Below, piece after piece: positions 10,743 through 21,572 of a stretch of 64,000 nucleotides of DNA. The stretch is from Telmatactis stephensoni (lineage: Eukaryota > Cnidaria > Anthozoa > Actiniaria > Isophelliidae), in the NCBI GenBank assembly GCA_029948255.1, contig JALIZF010001517.1, positions 247,001 through 311,000 on the forward strand. Direction: 5' to 3'. The notes under the pieces are model-generated. The model was given only the letters and a program-made list of their open reading frames with translations. It was not told where the DNA came from and searched no databases. The translations under genes and the position numbers were made by a program. How positions within the stretch are numbered: the first letter of the stretch is position 1; the number at the start of each line of letters is the position of its first letter.

Positions 10743-11362
10743 TTATTTCAAATAATTCAGAATGTAATTCAGTTGAAAGACAAGACAATATTGTTCTAAT
10801 GTTTGTATATTGCTAAATTTCAAAATCACTGCAGTGCCATTTGAATCAGGCATTCCATAACTATTCCGTGCATGAGAATCAAAACACATAAATACTATTG
10901 TCTGTTTGTTTAAATAAAGCCATACAATAACCATCTAATATTATGAATGCATAATTATCATTAATGAAAGTATTCATCAAAGCAGAATTCAAGACAAATA
11001 TGGAGCCTCGTTTTTCATGCTCGCCATGTGCTATTCTTCCCTGTTGAAAATCTTTATAATTAATAGCCCACAATAAGCTATTTGTTGTTGTTTGTGCCTG
11101 GATGGGCTCTACCGTTTCAGGTAGATTAGTATTTGTCACCCTATTAGGTGATTGATTTGATTTGTTTGCCTCGTTGGGCGATTCATTGGTTTTTTGGGTT
11201 TTTGCATCGTTGGGCGAGTCATTGGTTTGTTTGCCTCAATGGGCAATAGCTTTGGTTTGTTTGCCTCAATGGGCGATTGTTTTGCTTCATTTGCGTGAAT
11301 GGACGATTGGTTTAAATCAGTTCTCATCATGCTCCAATGGACTCGACCTGGCAAATAGTTAA
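10743..11362 (-). pseudogene. Helitron C76/OTU-like protease, C-terminal part
   Basis: After LPGRVHWSMMRTDL and an inserted repeat tract, the frame reads LLWAINYKDFQQGRIAHGE...YAFIILDGYCMALFK. After a frameshift near 10930 it continues with CFDSHARNSYGMPDSNGTAV and LEQYC. FDSHARN carries the expected catalytic histidine. The matching piece of the Helentron at 25 kb is FDSHARDTRGF. Confidence 0.65.
11157..11335 (-). repeat. Coding minisatellite, about 30-33-bp units
   Basis: At least six imperfect units of TTTGTTTGCCTCAATGGGCG type lie in tandem. On the - strand they encode repeats such as PIEANKP and PMTRPT in frame with the surrounding Helitron protease ORF. The expansion therefore happened inside a coding region or in a linker between protease segments. 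Confidence 0.7.
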
Positions 11363-12075
11363 GGGACAGTGTCTCTGTATCAAGACCAAATGTATTATTG
11401 CTGATCTAAAAACTAATGGTTACACCAAGGGTTTAATAAACAGACATCTGGAACGCCGAGACTGTCAGCCCGCAACTGATAGCTTCGTGGACATCAAAGG
11501 TTTCGCTACTATACCTTTTGTGAAGGGAGTGGCCGAGAGAGTCAAGAGAGTGTTAAAGAATTATGGCATTGTGACTGCCTTCAAGCCAGTACGCACCCTG
11601 GGCCATATTTTTAAGAAGCCGAAAGATCGTCCAGCAGATTTCCAGAAAAAAGGTATTGTCTACAAAGTCAAATGTAAATCATGTAGTTTTACCTACATCG
11701 GCCAGTCAAAACGTTCTTGGAAATCACGGGGAGCTGAGCACAAGCCTGGTTTGTCTTCAAACAAGGAGTCGGCTATTAAGGATCATGCCGAAAGAACTGG
11801 TCATGACATTCATCCAAAGTACATGGAGTTATTGGAGTGTAATATTTCTAACCGGAAGAAACGTTTATTTTTGGAGTCGTGGCATTCAAATTCAATTAAC
11901 GAATGCATAGACTTCCCAAGGGTTTACAAATCTTTTGTGGTAAATTCAAATTTATCATCACAAGCTCTTGCAAGTAATCATTATAGTTCTGAAGAAGGCT
12001 ACAGCGAGTAACCGAAAATTCAGCCGTTTTAAAGTTTTAACTTTAATTTTTTAGGTCAGTTCCAAACCTTTTAAA
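11363..12075 (+). mobile_element. 5'-truncated Penelope-like element with GIY-YIG nuclease
   Basis: A + strand ORF (about 11410-12011) carries the C-terminal part of a Penelope-like polyprotein. It contains the post-RT segment NGYTKGLINRHLERR, then IPFVKGVAERVKRVLKNYGI and FKPVRTLGHIFKKPKD. The GIY-YIG endonuclease follows: GIVYKVKCKSCSFTYIGQSK, a conserved RGAEHK arginine region and RLFLESWHS (catalytic Glu candidate). It ends in TAA at 12011. Flanking - strand sequence on both sides is the same Helitron protease, so this is an insertion that arrived truncated at its 5' end, as is common for retroelements. The RT core is absent. Confidence 0.8.
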
Positions 12076-12320
12076 ATTCTAATGTCTCTGTATCTGGTAT
12101 AGTTTGTTCTTGAAAGGCTATTAGGTACATGGCATCTCCTTGTATTAAAATATGATCCATCGTCTCGGTTGTTCACTGCAAAATATCACACGAGTTTGCA
12201 CATAACAAAGCTGAAAGACTCATAAAAGCACATTGTCTTCCTCTAGAAATAGCACTAAAATGACTATCGCCTTGATGAATACTTCCACTAACAAATAAAA
12301 GAGTATTTGACATCATAAAT
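12054..12320 (-). pseudogene. Helitron C76/OTU-like protease, N-terminal part
   Basis: The - strand frame reads LLFVSGSIHQGDSHFS, SRGRQCAFMSLSALL (candidate catalytic cysteine in GRQCAFMS), then a TGA that probably replaces a TGG codon, then TTETMDHILIQGDAMYL and PDTETLEF. It breaks off at the Penelope-like insertion and resumes past 11362. The equivalent motif in the Helentron at 25 kb is GTQCVAMS. Confidence 0.65.
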
Positions 12321-13320
12321 TGTTTGATCTTACCTCAAAAGCCAGGTACTTGTGGAACTTGTCAAACTTTGTCTACCATGTGCTTAGCAAGTCACTGGCG
12401 CATGCATGATTTAGAGATAGCCGCTGATCAACTGAGCACCGCACTGCACACTCACCTACGACCGCGATTGGACCCGGCCGAGATGGCTCATGGGAACGAA
12501 ATCACCCATCGCTAGTTGACGGCAAGGTTGACGGTGGAGTCCCATAATACATGCGCAGACTTCCACCGGCCATTGCGTAAACAGGAATCCCGCCAAGATT
12601 AGTGTTACTGCTTCGCTTGCTCGCAGCAATAAATCAGTCCAGTCTTGAGAAGCCAGTGAAAATATATGGAAAAGACAGATTTCCTTTTTAAATTCTTATC
12701 TATTTCAAGCAAGTTATGAATGAAAATGCTTTATTGCAATATCTTGCAAAAGAATAAAGATTTGGCAATGAACTCTTTTCTGCTTGGGATTTTCCATGCA
12801 GCCCAACTCAGTAACCATTTTATATGATGCCTTGATCATATGATCTTGTCAAAATGAAGACCCATGCCGAAATTTGGCTCATTTTAAAACATCACTAGCT
12901 GAAATATTGAGCTACATTACTCTAGAAAATAAGAGCATATTATGGTAGTTCTGTCCCTGTTAATCAGGTTTTACCAGGACAGAACTAGCATAATACGGCA
13001 TCATATTTTGCGAGTTCTCTTGACCTTATAAGGTAAAATTACGTAATAGTCGTATAATAAATATATATATATATATATCAAAATCTCTTTTATTTCATTG
13101 GCACTACAGGACAACAGCAATGTAACAATACCTAAGACAATTCCAGTCCTGGATTTAAAAAAAGCCAAAGGATGAGACCATCCCTTCCTATAGTGATTCG
13201 TATGAGGGACAATACACACTTTTTGGAATGATAGTGCACTCCGAGAAAAGAAATCATAACTATGCATTTATAGATGTTGGGGCGTCAAAACTGTAAGTAG
13301 TTAGTTATTAAAAAGTAGCT
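12321..13320. other. Unassigned region with one 19-bp-arm hairpin
   Basis: No gene recognised. An inverted pair at 12938-12956 and 12977-12995 (arms include TAGTTCTGTCC and GGACAGAACTA) forms a strong short hairpin. A (TA)n microsatellite lies near 13060-13079. Confidence 0.5.
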
Positions 13321-13585
13321 ACAACGGCGTGCAGAATGGTTGAGACATTGTGCCCTAAAATTGACGTTCTTTGATATTATACCCACCATGTAAGTCGTGG
13401 AACTGCCATATATTCTGAATCCCCCTCCCCCCGACACAATGTTGGTTGGGTCAAGGGTTGGACCTATCAGGAATCTCCCCGGCCTACTCAACATTGAGAG
13501 AGGGGGGAAGGGGGAGCATAAAACAGGGTTGGCTAATTAAGGCCAAAATTGGGACAGTGTCTCAACAGGTTCTGCACGCCGTTGT
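13321..13585. mobile_element. 265-bp MITE, copy 1
   Basis: It starts with ACAACGGCGTGCAGAA and ends with TTCTGCACGCCGTTGT, an exact 16-base inverted repeat that continues imperfectly for about 45 bases. The interior has a C-run (CCCCCTCCCCCC) facing a G-run (GGGGGGAAGGGGG). A CT dinucleotide flanks both ends and may be a 2-bp target duplication. Confidence 0.8.
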
Positions 13586-13608
13586 CTGAGCTACATATCA
13601 GTCCATGG

Positions 13609-14969
13609 ACAACAAATGAGAAGCATATAGGACATAGTACTTATTTATCTGATAGAAAAGCGTGCGGAAAACGATATAAAAGACATAGGAGTGAGTCTAC
13701 CTATCTACCTATTCAAATATAGACGTAGAAAAACCGCGCGCCTGATAGAACCATCACACAAGCGCGCGCTAATTTGGTTGTGAATACATTTTTAGGAATG
13801 GAAATAGACGCAAGGCCAAGAACGATAAATTAGTTTCAAAAAAACACAACAACACAACAACAACAACAAAAACACCAATAATAAATGTGAAAAGTTTCAA
13901 AACTAGAAGATGTATTTTAGAGTATGACAGGTTTCATAATTATATATCCTGTCAGCTGTTAAACCAATTTCTAGCTGTTAAACCAATTTCCAGGGCGTCA
14001 CGTCATATCATTGTGTTGATAAATGACGCCGATATTTTAAAGAATTACTGTAAAACGTATAACATTAGAAGAGCAGCACTGAAGATTAGGCCTGTCTTGT
14101 AGTATAAAACTTGTTTGCAGTATCAAGCGGCTGTATATCGAGTTTTCTTTTGCGCTTTCAGCTTAAAAAATCCGCTCGTGACGTCACACGGTTAACCAGG
14201 TTAACCGATGTTTAAATACACTAATTTACTGTATCTCTTTATGGGCGTCATGGTTAACCGTGGCCATGGTTAACCGTCGCGATCATCAAAGGAAATGATA
14301 CTTAGGCAATTGTCCATCATAACACTCGACTGAGCATGAATTACCCTTCGTCTGACCCCTGTATGTGTCCGATCACAAATTTCTTTAACTAGGACTCTTA
14401 TGGGGGTCAATCTTTTGACCGTGAGTTCAACATCTAACAATTTGCATATGTAAGTCGGCATCTCGATTCGTACAAACTGTGCTATAGTGTTGTAATTTAG
14501 GCAGAAATGAGCTTTGCTGTGAGCCGTGTGGTAAAATACTATTCTGCTATCGCAGTCACGGGTACATGGGTATCAAAATATGAGAGTATTTCGAAGTTTC
14601 ACATTTATTTACGTGGCATTTTAATATCGCACAAAACGAATTTTGATGCATAATAAGATATTTGACCTTTTAAAAAGTAAATATTAACAGAGTCTTACGT
14701 GATGGCATGTTGCCATTGACAACAGCCTTTGTGCTTAATTTCTACAGGATTTGAAAAGCACGCGATCCAACCAGTCCCCATACTGGCCTTAATTGATACG
14801 ATTTGAATAAATTCCCAAATTGGCTTTTATCGCTAGTATTTTGTTAGGTCAAATCAATGTCACATGAAATTGTAGCATACAGAGCCTACCTTTGACTACT
14901 ACAAGTTTAGTGTAAAATCACCAAATGATTGCATTATTTTTTATAGTTATTTAATATTATAGGTCTCAG
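13609..14969. repeat. 1.36-kb duplicated segment, copy 1
   Basis: It is nearly identical to 22288-23639 and is followed in both places by the same MITE. It includes a tandem 18-base repeat (CTGTTAAACCAATTTC), four GGTTAACC palindromes in two pairs (about 14190-14280) and a 63-codon - strand ORF (14461 to 14270) that is also open in the other copy. I recognise no protein family. It may be the body of a non-autonomous element. Confidence 0.75.
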
Positions 14970-15234
14970 ACAACGGCGTGCAGAATGGTTGAGACATTGT
15001 GCCCTAAAATTGACGTTCTTTGATATTATACCCACCATGTAAGTCGTGGAACCGCCATATATTCTGAATCCCCCTCCCCCCGACACAATGTTGGTTGGGT
15101 CAAGGGTTGGACCTATCAGGAATCTCCCCGGCCTACTCAACATTGAGAGAGGGGGGAAGGGGGACCATAAAACAGGGTTGGCTAATTAAGGCCAAAATTG
15201 GGACAGTGTCTCAACAGGTTCTGCACGCCGTTGT
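14970..15234. mobile_element. 265-bp MITE, copy 2
   Basis: Same ends and interior as the copy at 13321, with intact 16-base inverted termini. AG flanks both sides. It sits at the right end of the duplicated segment. Confidence 0.8.
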
Positions 15235-16104
15235 AGCCTCTCGTTTTTCTCAATATTGTTTTCTGATATAGGCTGGTAAGTGTTGATTTCGACCTTGAAA
15301 ACTAGAACCATTAGTATAGATTTAATTTAAAATTTCATACAGATTATTCCCAAACTGGCTGTACAATTTCACCTAGGTAATGATGTACTAAAATGATGTA
15401 AAAGAAAAGCGTTCTGAAATATATGACACTAGGAATGGACATTACTGGCGTCAGTCTTACTAATCTGACGATGACCAAGTTAGTCAAAAGTTTGGTATGT
15501 AAACAAAAATTGTACCTTTAGGCTAGAATTCTCAACCAGGGGAAATTCAAAAAAAATGTTTATGTATTAATGGTATAGCTAAATTTCTAGCTAAATTATT
15601 TCCTTTATCGTGTAGGAGATGTGATGCCAACACAGTGGATGTGCCTGTTATTGATATTGATATACTCCAGGTGACGATCATTTACAATTACTCCAAGAAA
15701 CTGAGTCGTACATGAGCCGATTGCCGAATCTCATCGCCATTTTGTTGTCCTCTACTCACGGTATATGAGCTCATAGCCTAGTAGTAGAGTAGCCCATTAG
15801 CGCGCGTTTGCTCATATCCATTGGTTACGAATACAACACATTAGAATAAACCTTAGCTTATACCTTAAGCTTTATACTACTGTTGCGCTAAGACCCTAGC
15901 AAAAACAAAAGGACGAGAAATTGTTTTTCTTACGCACTATATGGAAATACGCAGAGTATTTTGTTAGACGGCAAACACTAAAACCATGAAATATATAACT
16001 AAGATTTGTTCTCTGCTGTCTAATCAACCCTATCTAGCGCTATAGCACTATTTAGCATTATTTGGTTAATACCTTTTTAAGCTTTAAAAGCTTTTTAAGC
16101 ACTC
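15235..16104. other. Mostly unassigned; possible 55-bp exon at 15614-15668
   Basis: The stretch GTGTAG|GAGATGTGATGCC...CTCCAG|GTGACG has acceptor and donor signals around a 55-base open segment (peptide CDANTVDVPVIDIDILQ). It could be an upstream exon of the AAA+ pseudogene at 16720, but nothing else supports it. Confidence 0.3.
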
Positions 16105-16220
16105 TAAAGTATATACCCTAAAAGGGACCAGAAAACTCAGTTGATGGGAATTCTCCTCATTATCAATCCAAGTTGGGCCATAACACTGATTTCAAACCCT
16201 AAAAGGCAAGACAAGGAATA
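16105..16220. repeat. Relic of the CCCTAAAAGG MITE family
   Basis: The sequence from TACCCTAAAAGGGACCAG to CAAACCCTAAAAGGCAAG matches the reverse complement of about 22015-22105 inside the MITE at 21943. Both keep the order AAACTCAG, ATTCTC, CACTG. The termini are lost. Confidence 0.6.
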
Positions 16221-16719
16221 CGGGAACTTTCGTGGTATTTAGACCATTAGTATGACACAAACTTTTAATTTTGACAAATAAATTCATAAGTGTGGAATAC
16301 CTTTGTATTACCTTTCATTAACTTTTAGCCAAGTCAATCGACTTCAGGATAAAGCAATTTCGACAAGCTTTTCATTTTGACATCACGTGTCTTTAAGCTT
16401 GATAGTTTTTCATCTTTTGTAGAAAAAAAGAAAACTCTTCACGAACATCAAAACCCTGTTTTACTTTCTTTTTTATTAAGCTTTTTGACTTGTTTGTATG
16501 ATAAAATCACTTCTATTTAGTAGAAGAAAACTTCCCCATCTGGCAGCCATTTTTTCCTTTAAGCCTTTTTGCAAATAATCAAATGAGTGCAGTTGACACG
16601 GAAACTGAAATTTTTACATGTATATTTCTTAGGTTATATTATTAATCGGGTTATTGCTGTAAAATTATTTACAAATATTACTTATTATAATTATTGCTTT
16701 TTTTTTTCATTTTAACAGT

Positions 16720-17980
16720 GGATTTTCAAGAGATGTTTACGAACATCAAAAAGCAGACAAAGATGTTCGTTGGGCTGGAGCCTCTGAAAGAACAGTTCCT
16801 AAAGTTTGCAAATACCACTATTTTGCAGGAAAAGAGAAAGCAACAGGGGTACAAAGTCCATGACCTGTTCAAAAGCATGCATTTTGTTTTCCAAAGAAAC
16901 CCTGGAACTGGCAAAACCACCTTCGCAAGAAAAGTGGCAGGTAAAAGTAAATCCAAGTTTATATTTTCAATAAATATAATTTGTAGTGTTAGCCTTCCAC
17001 TAATGAAAACGCAATGAAAACGTTGAATACGATAAGAAAAACTGAGACCAGTTTATCTATAGCGAATAGAGCTTACCGCAATATCCCAAGTGTGAGCATG
17101 TTATTAGCTATTTGAATCATCTCTGTATCTCAAAATGAACCTTTGGAACTCAGAAAACGTTTTTGACAGTCAGGAACTCCAAAACAATACAATGTGTATA
17201 TAGCTTTCCTTCCCGCTTGAGCAAATGCAATATGCTATTGCGGATGCAATCTTAAATAGAATGTCATTATCCGACTTGAAATGCCAACACGTTCGAAAAA
17301 TACGCTCAGTTGTGTGTAAATGAGACACAAGTCTAAATCTGTAATATCATGCTTTTAGATCTTATCTTCACACTCAAGAGAATTAAGACAAAAAATGTAA
17401 TCGAAGTGCAAAGAGGAGATCTTGTTGGCCAATACATGGGTGCAACAGAGGAAAAATGTGCCAGTGTCATAAGATCAGCAAGAGGAGGCGTACTCTTTAT
17501 TGATGAAGCCTATCGGTTGGCATCCCGTAGCGAGACAGACTACGGGCATATTGCCTCCAACACGCTTATGTCTGCCATGGAAAGATGTAATCCAGTGGTG
17601 GCATTTATAAATGTCAACCCAGGACTGAAGTCAAGGATCCGATATTACTTTGACTTTCCTGACTACTCCCTAGACGACCTTGAGAAAATCATGCTCAACA
17701 AAATTAAGGAGAGTGGATTGCTGAGATCCTGGGTGACCACACCTCTCAAGAAGTACGCCACCAACAAAATGCCAGATTGATCACCAATCTGTTGTCAGAA
17801 TCTGTGGTTAATCTCAGCAATCGCCTCCCCCTAACAAGTGAAGGTCCTGACTTAATCACCATTACCGACAAAGACGTCATAAAGGCATGTGAGATGTTAG
17901 TGGGCATGTTGACTACCCAAAGAACATATGCTGAAGAACCGTTTAATACCGATGAGGGAGGGAAGTCGCCAACCTACTAA
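16720..17980 (+). pseudogene. CbbX/SpoVK-like AAA+ ATPase, two exons, frameshifted
   Basis: Exon 1 (16720-16940; acceptor TTTTAACAG, donor GCAG|GTAAAA) encodes FVGLEPLKEQFLKFANT and the Walker A loop NPGTGKTTFARKVAG. The usual first glycine of GNPGTGKT is arginine here. Exon 2 (from about 17379) has NVIEVQRGDLVGQYMGATEE, Walker B GGVLFIDEAYRLA and NPGLKSRI. The stretch between VVAF and NPGLKSRI is about 13 residues shorter than in relatives, so sensor-1 sequence is lost. At about 17767 one A is missing from an A-run: the frame ends in a stop while the expected continuation (ARLITNLLSESV) is open in the next frame to 17980. This fold normally forms hexameric remodelling ATPases. The substitution, deletion and frameshift make it a pseudogene. 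Confidence 0.75.
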
Positions 17981-19175
17981 CCGGTCATACATTCACGACA
18001 CATACAGTCCCATTAAGTCCATTAATGTTGTTCAGTTGTAAAGGCATAAGGACAACAACAAAGTTACATCACAATTTTTGATTTTTACAAGACTATTCAA
18101 CGTCAATAAGTTGTAAAACTTCATTACGATGTCAATAACATTTGATTTGCTATTTATCTGGAGTTTTAAATTGAAATCCTCCAGGGGGTTAAAAAACATC
18201 TTTATACAGTTTTTGCATGTTTTTTTTTAGAAAAGAGAAAGTGAATTGCGTACTTGTTATATAATTAGTATAAAGAAATACGCTTGCTTTTCCTTGACCC
18301 ATAAACTAAGATACTTGAGTTTTTCCATTTGTTAAATATTTTCATTGGTAAAAGCTGTTGTTCTCTAAAAAGTTCTCATGAGAAGTTGGCAATACTGACT
18401 CCTTTTACGTCATCACATTTGCTTTTTAAAATTTGATACTTTTATATCTCAGAAAATATAGGTCTTGGAAAAAGTGGATATTAGATCTTCAATATGCTCT
18501 CAAACAAGAACTGAATTTGAAAGCTGGGTTTGGGGGAGGGGATTTTGGGCTCTAGTGGGTGAGCAACCGTTTGAGTTTAATCGACATTGATAAAATCATC
18601 AGTTCCTTACTCTGAAATGCAATGGCAGTATTCTGTTAGATACTGAGAGCTGTACAGATACTGAACGTTATGATTATCAATAAAACTGTCTTCTACTATA
18701 AAGATCATGAGTATTATCTCAAGTTCTTATTGAAAAATGCTCACAATTTTCAGCGCGCATCAATGATACAAAAAGGCTAAAACAATGGGTAATTATATAG
18801 TAATCTTATTTTTCATGCCTTTAAATGTTTTTCTTATGAAAAGGGCTTTCTCATCTCATTTTAAAATTAATGGGTTATGTATCCAATAGGTTTTTTAGTA
18901 TCCAAAAGGTTTTTTTTTTTTTTTGCATCAAAAAAGTTTTTTTTAGATCAAAATCTTTTTTGGTTTCAAAAAAAAATTTCGTATCAAAAAGTTTTTTAGG
19001 GAAGAGGTCAAAACAATGGTACAAAGTAGGGACCCAAAAGTTTGAAATGTGGTAGTGGCTTCTTAGGATATACTCCCCTCCCCTTTTAGGAACCTACAAA
19101 AAATCTCAATGCTGACCACAAGTAGAACCTACAATCCTTTTTGAACCGTGCGCAATTTCCAAGTAGGTTACGGTG
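17981..19175. other. Unassigned; low-complexity tract at 18880-19010
   Basis: No gene recognised. At about 18880-19010 a run of imperfect units built on ATCAAAAGGTTTTTT-like sequence forms a T-rich minisatellite. The rest shows no structure I can name. Confidence 0.4.
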
Positions 19176-19293
19176 CTCCCCCCTCCCCTGATTCAATGTT
19201 GAAAGGACTTCCAGGGCACAAGTGCACATGCTTTCACCCGGCAGTTCACCAATGGCCCCGTGAACACCGCAACATTGAATGGGGGGGAGGGGG
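19176..19293. repeat. MITE-like inverted repeat with C-run/G-run arms
   Basis: CCCCCCTCCCCTGATTCAATGTTG at the left faces CAACATTGAATGGGGGGGAG at the right, with about 70 bases between. The architecture resembles the core of the 265-bp MITE (C-run ... CAACATTGA ... G-run), suggesting a related family. Confidence 0.55.
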
Positions 19294-20921
19294 TGGAAAA
19301 AAATAAGAAAAATGGATAGGACAACCAAAATTGGATAGAAACGGTAACCGGGCCAACTCTTTCTGGCAAGGATTGTCCGGGACACCTTTTGGTAAATTCT
19401 ACAGTGTATGTGTAACCCTCGACCATTTTCCTCAATAAGCCACAGTACACATTTCGAGTGCAATATTTGGGCATAGTTATGCTTTTGCTGTAGGCTTATT
19501 CTTATCCGAAATATTGCGTAAAGCACTTGATGGCATGATTTCCTAAAACTGGACACTTTCGAGTGTAATATCAAGAATTGTACAAGTGTAGCAGGGCATT
19601 CGTTGATAAGTAATTGAAACCCCATAAAGCCTATGTTATCTGCTATTCGAGGACTGCTTGTTCCTCTCCAACCCAGTAGAATGTCTAAGACTCATTATTT
19701 GAATTCTTATAGTCATTCGCTTGTTCCTCAAAATGCTGAGCGCGCGGCCTTATATTATAAGCAAAACACAGAATTGTTCTAAAATGCATTTAGAACAATT
19801 GGAGTGTATAGCACGCCTTATTGTTTTGTGTGAGTCACGTAGTAAGATCAAGAAAATGATAACATCAATGTTTTATAACATCAGGCACGCGCCGGTCCCT
19901 CATTCACAACGTCACGTAAGCTTAGAACCGATCACAGTTAATGGGGAGTGTATGCAATGGTTGAGTTGCATGCACCCACTCATAATATGGCAGTCTCAAT
20001 GTCCACGCAATCACAGTGTACAGTATACTTGATAACCTATAGCAGGGCAAATGTAGAGCGTTTTGATTCGACACAGTTTTGCAAGTGCCGTGTTAGACAC
20101 CTGGAACACAGTTACCTCCACACAGATTGAGAGATATGTTGTTTGTAAAGAGAAACACAACATTGCTTCCGAAACTGGACATGCATTCCACTACCATATG
20201 GCACTACCATATGGCTGTCACGTGATTGTGCAAAGCTTCTTTTCACTTCTTTCATGTGCCTTTTGTTTTGTTTTTTCTTCTTTGGGAGGGGACTAAATAT
20301 GCGGAACTAACAAGCAGCATCAAATAAATGTTTACATGATAAAAGAACAACTTAAGAGAAAGCTACAGACTTCTTGCAGATAATTTTAAAACGTTTTTGA
20401 ACACATAGCAAGCTGCCCTCCAAGGTGCAAGACATTAGGGAACTTAAGCAACCACAACGATGACGGCAGGGAAGACGGGACGCTAAAAATGATTTAAAAA
20501 CAATAGACAACGCTATTTCTTTCGCTTGTTCATTTTCATGTGACATTCAAACTCAGAATTTTAAAATAAATCAAAATTAAAGATCAGATTTCTGTCCGAA
20601 CGAAAAATAAGCTGATTTAGTTCTACAAGTTCCCGTTCTCTACAGAGCATGAAATCGGAACTTTTCACGCCGTAGTTTTACAGAATACAGTTGAATACGG
20701 TTGATTTCTTTGCAGTTCTGCCCATTTGCACGTGTATTTATTGTGCTTTGTAATTAAGGCTATTGTTTTATACCGTTGTCGTCCTTGTTGCCGTCGTAGT
20801 TGCTTAAGGTCCCCATTATGGACATGTAGTAGGGTCTTAGAATAATAGAGAACCAAAAACCTTTGCATAAGGAATATCAAAAGTACATATAAGATTTTTT
20901 TTTCTTTCGATAGCTGTCGTT
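19294..20921. other. Unassigned region
   Basis: Several short ORFs occur on both strands but none carries a recognisable motif. A 12-base direct repeat (ACTACCATATGG) occurs near 20190-20215. Nothing else identified. Confidence 0.4.
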
Positions 20922-21503
20922 TTATTGACTGCTTGCGTATCCTCCGTTCTCACACAACATGGCGTGAGTACCAATATTAAAATTGTTGTGCTGGAAATAT
21001 ATATCTACATACGTCGTCTCTTTTCCAATTTGCTTGTAACGAAGCTGTTCTCTTGTTTTATATTTTGAAGCTGATTGCTTGAGCGACCACTTCTCTAGGC
21101 AAACCAGACGGAAACCTGGGTGAAGCGTAATACACTGTGGTGGTGTTTGTCCGGTTTCGACCAAGACATCCTCTCCTCTGCACACTTCATAGCAGCGGTC
21201 GATCTCTTTGCAACACTTTGCCTCGTGTGCATTCTGCAATAACAGCACATTACTGTGCCGACAAGAACACCTATTAGTCAAATATATATAGATAATATAT
21301 ATATAGGCAACTGATCGAAGCACGGGTATTTTCAAAACTTGTGACTTAGACGAGAGACTCACCATTTGCTTGCATCACCGCCAGCTATTCGTGCATCGAG
21401 CTCCTTTCTGAGATTTTCTTCAATATCCTTCTTCTTTTGATATTCGTTCAGCCACTCATGATCTCGCCTTGTTGCTGTTGTACATTCTTTGCTAGGGTGG
21501 TCT
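20922..21503 (-). CDS. P2RX7_C-like cysteine-rich gene fragment, two exons
   Basis: Exon A (about 21503 to 21363) encodes a charged helix, EYQKKKDIEENLRKELDARI, ending GDASKW. The donor is ATG|GTGAGT; exon B starts at 21270 after CTAATAG, and the phase-2 junction restores the frame. Exon B encodes CSCRHSN, AKCCKEIDRC, CITLHPGFRLVCLEKWSLK and a tail with KTREQLRYKQ. The Cys pattern and CIT-HPGF-VCL order match the C-terminal domain of vertebrate P2X7 receptors (P2RX7_C), which recurs as a stand-alone module in many invertebrate proteins. It ends with TAA at 20922. No upstream channel part is seen, so whether this is a complete small gene or the last exons of a larger one is open. No frameshift is evident in these two exons. 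Confidence 0.65.
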
Positions 21504-21572
21504 TATTGTGCCCATCAATTATTTGGCATACAACTATAGCTTATCTTAACTGCATTTCTATTAAAAAAAATC

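Larger units (their letters stand above)
9678..12320 (-). mobile_element. Decayed Helitron (5' half) with nested Penelope-like insertion
   Basis: Read on the - strand, this holds the N-terminal half of a Helitron protein: a cysteine-protease-like domain (12320 to 12054, then 11362 to 10743), a repetitive spacer (10560 to 10320) and a DUF6570-like cysteine-rich domain (10348 to 9678). The Rep and helicase parts are missing; the element is cut at 9678. Several stops and frameshifts show it is dead. It belongs to a different subfamily from the Helentron at 25 kb, judging by divergent residues in the shared domains. Confidence 0.75.

Noticed and set aside
11162..11362. Plus-strand ORF with repeated LPQWAI units
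   Set aside because: It is the antisense reading of the coding minisatellite in the Helitron protease.
13321..15234. LTR retroelement or DIRS-like unit with the 265-bp modules as LTRs
   Set aside because: The modules begin ACAACGG and end CCGTTGT as inverted repeats, not TG...CA; there is no primer site and no RT between them.
19086..19625. 179-codon minus-strand ORF
   Set aside because: It runs straight through the MITE-like C/G inverted repeat and has no recognisable motif.
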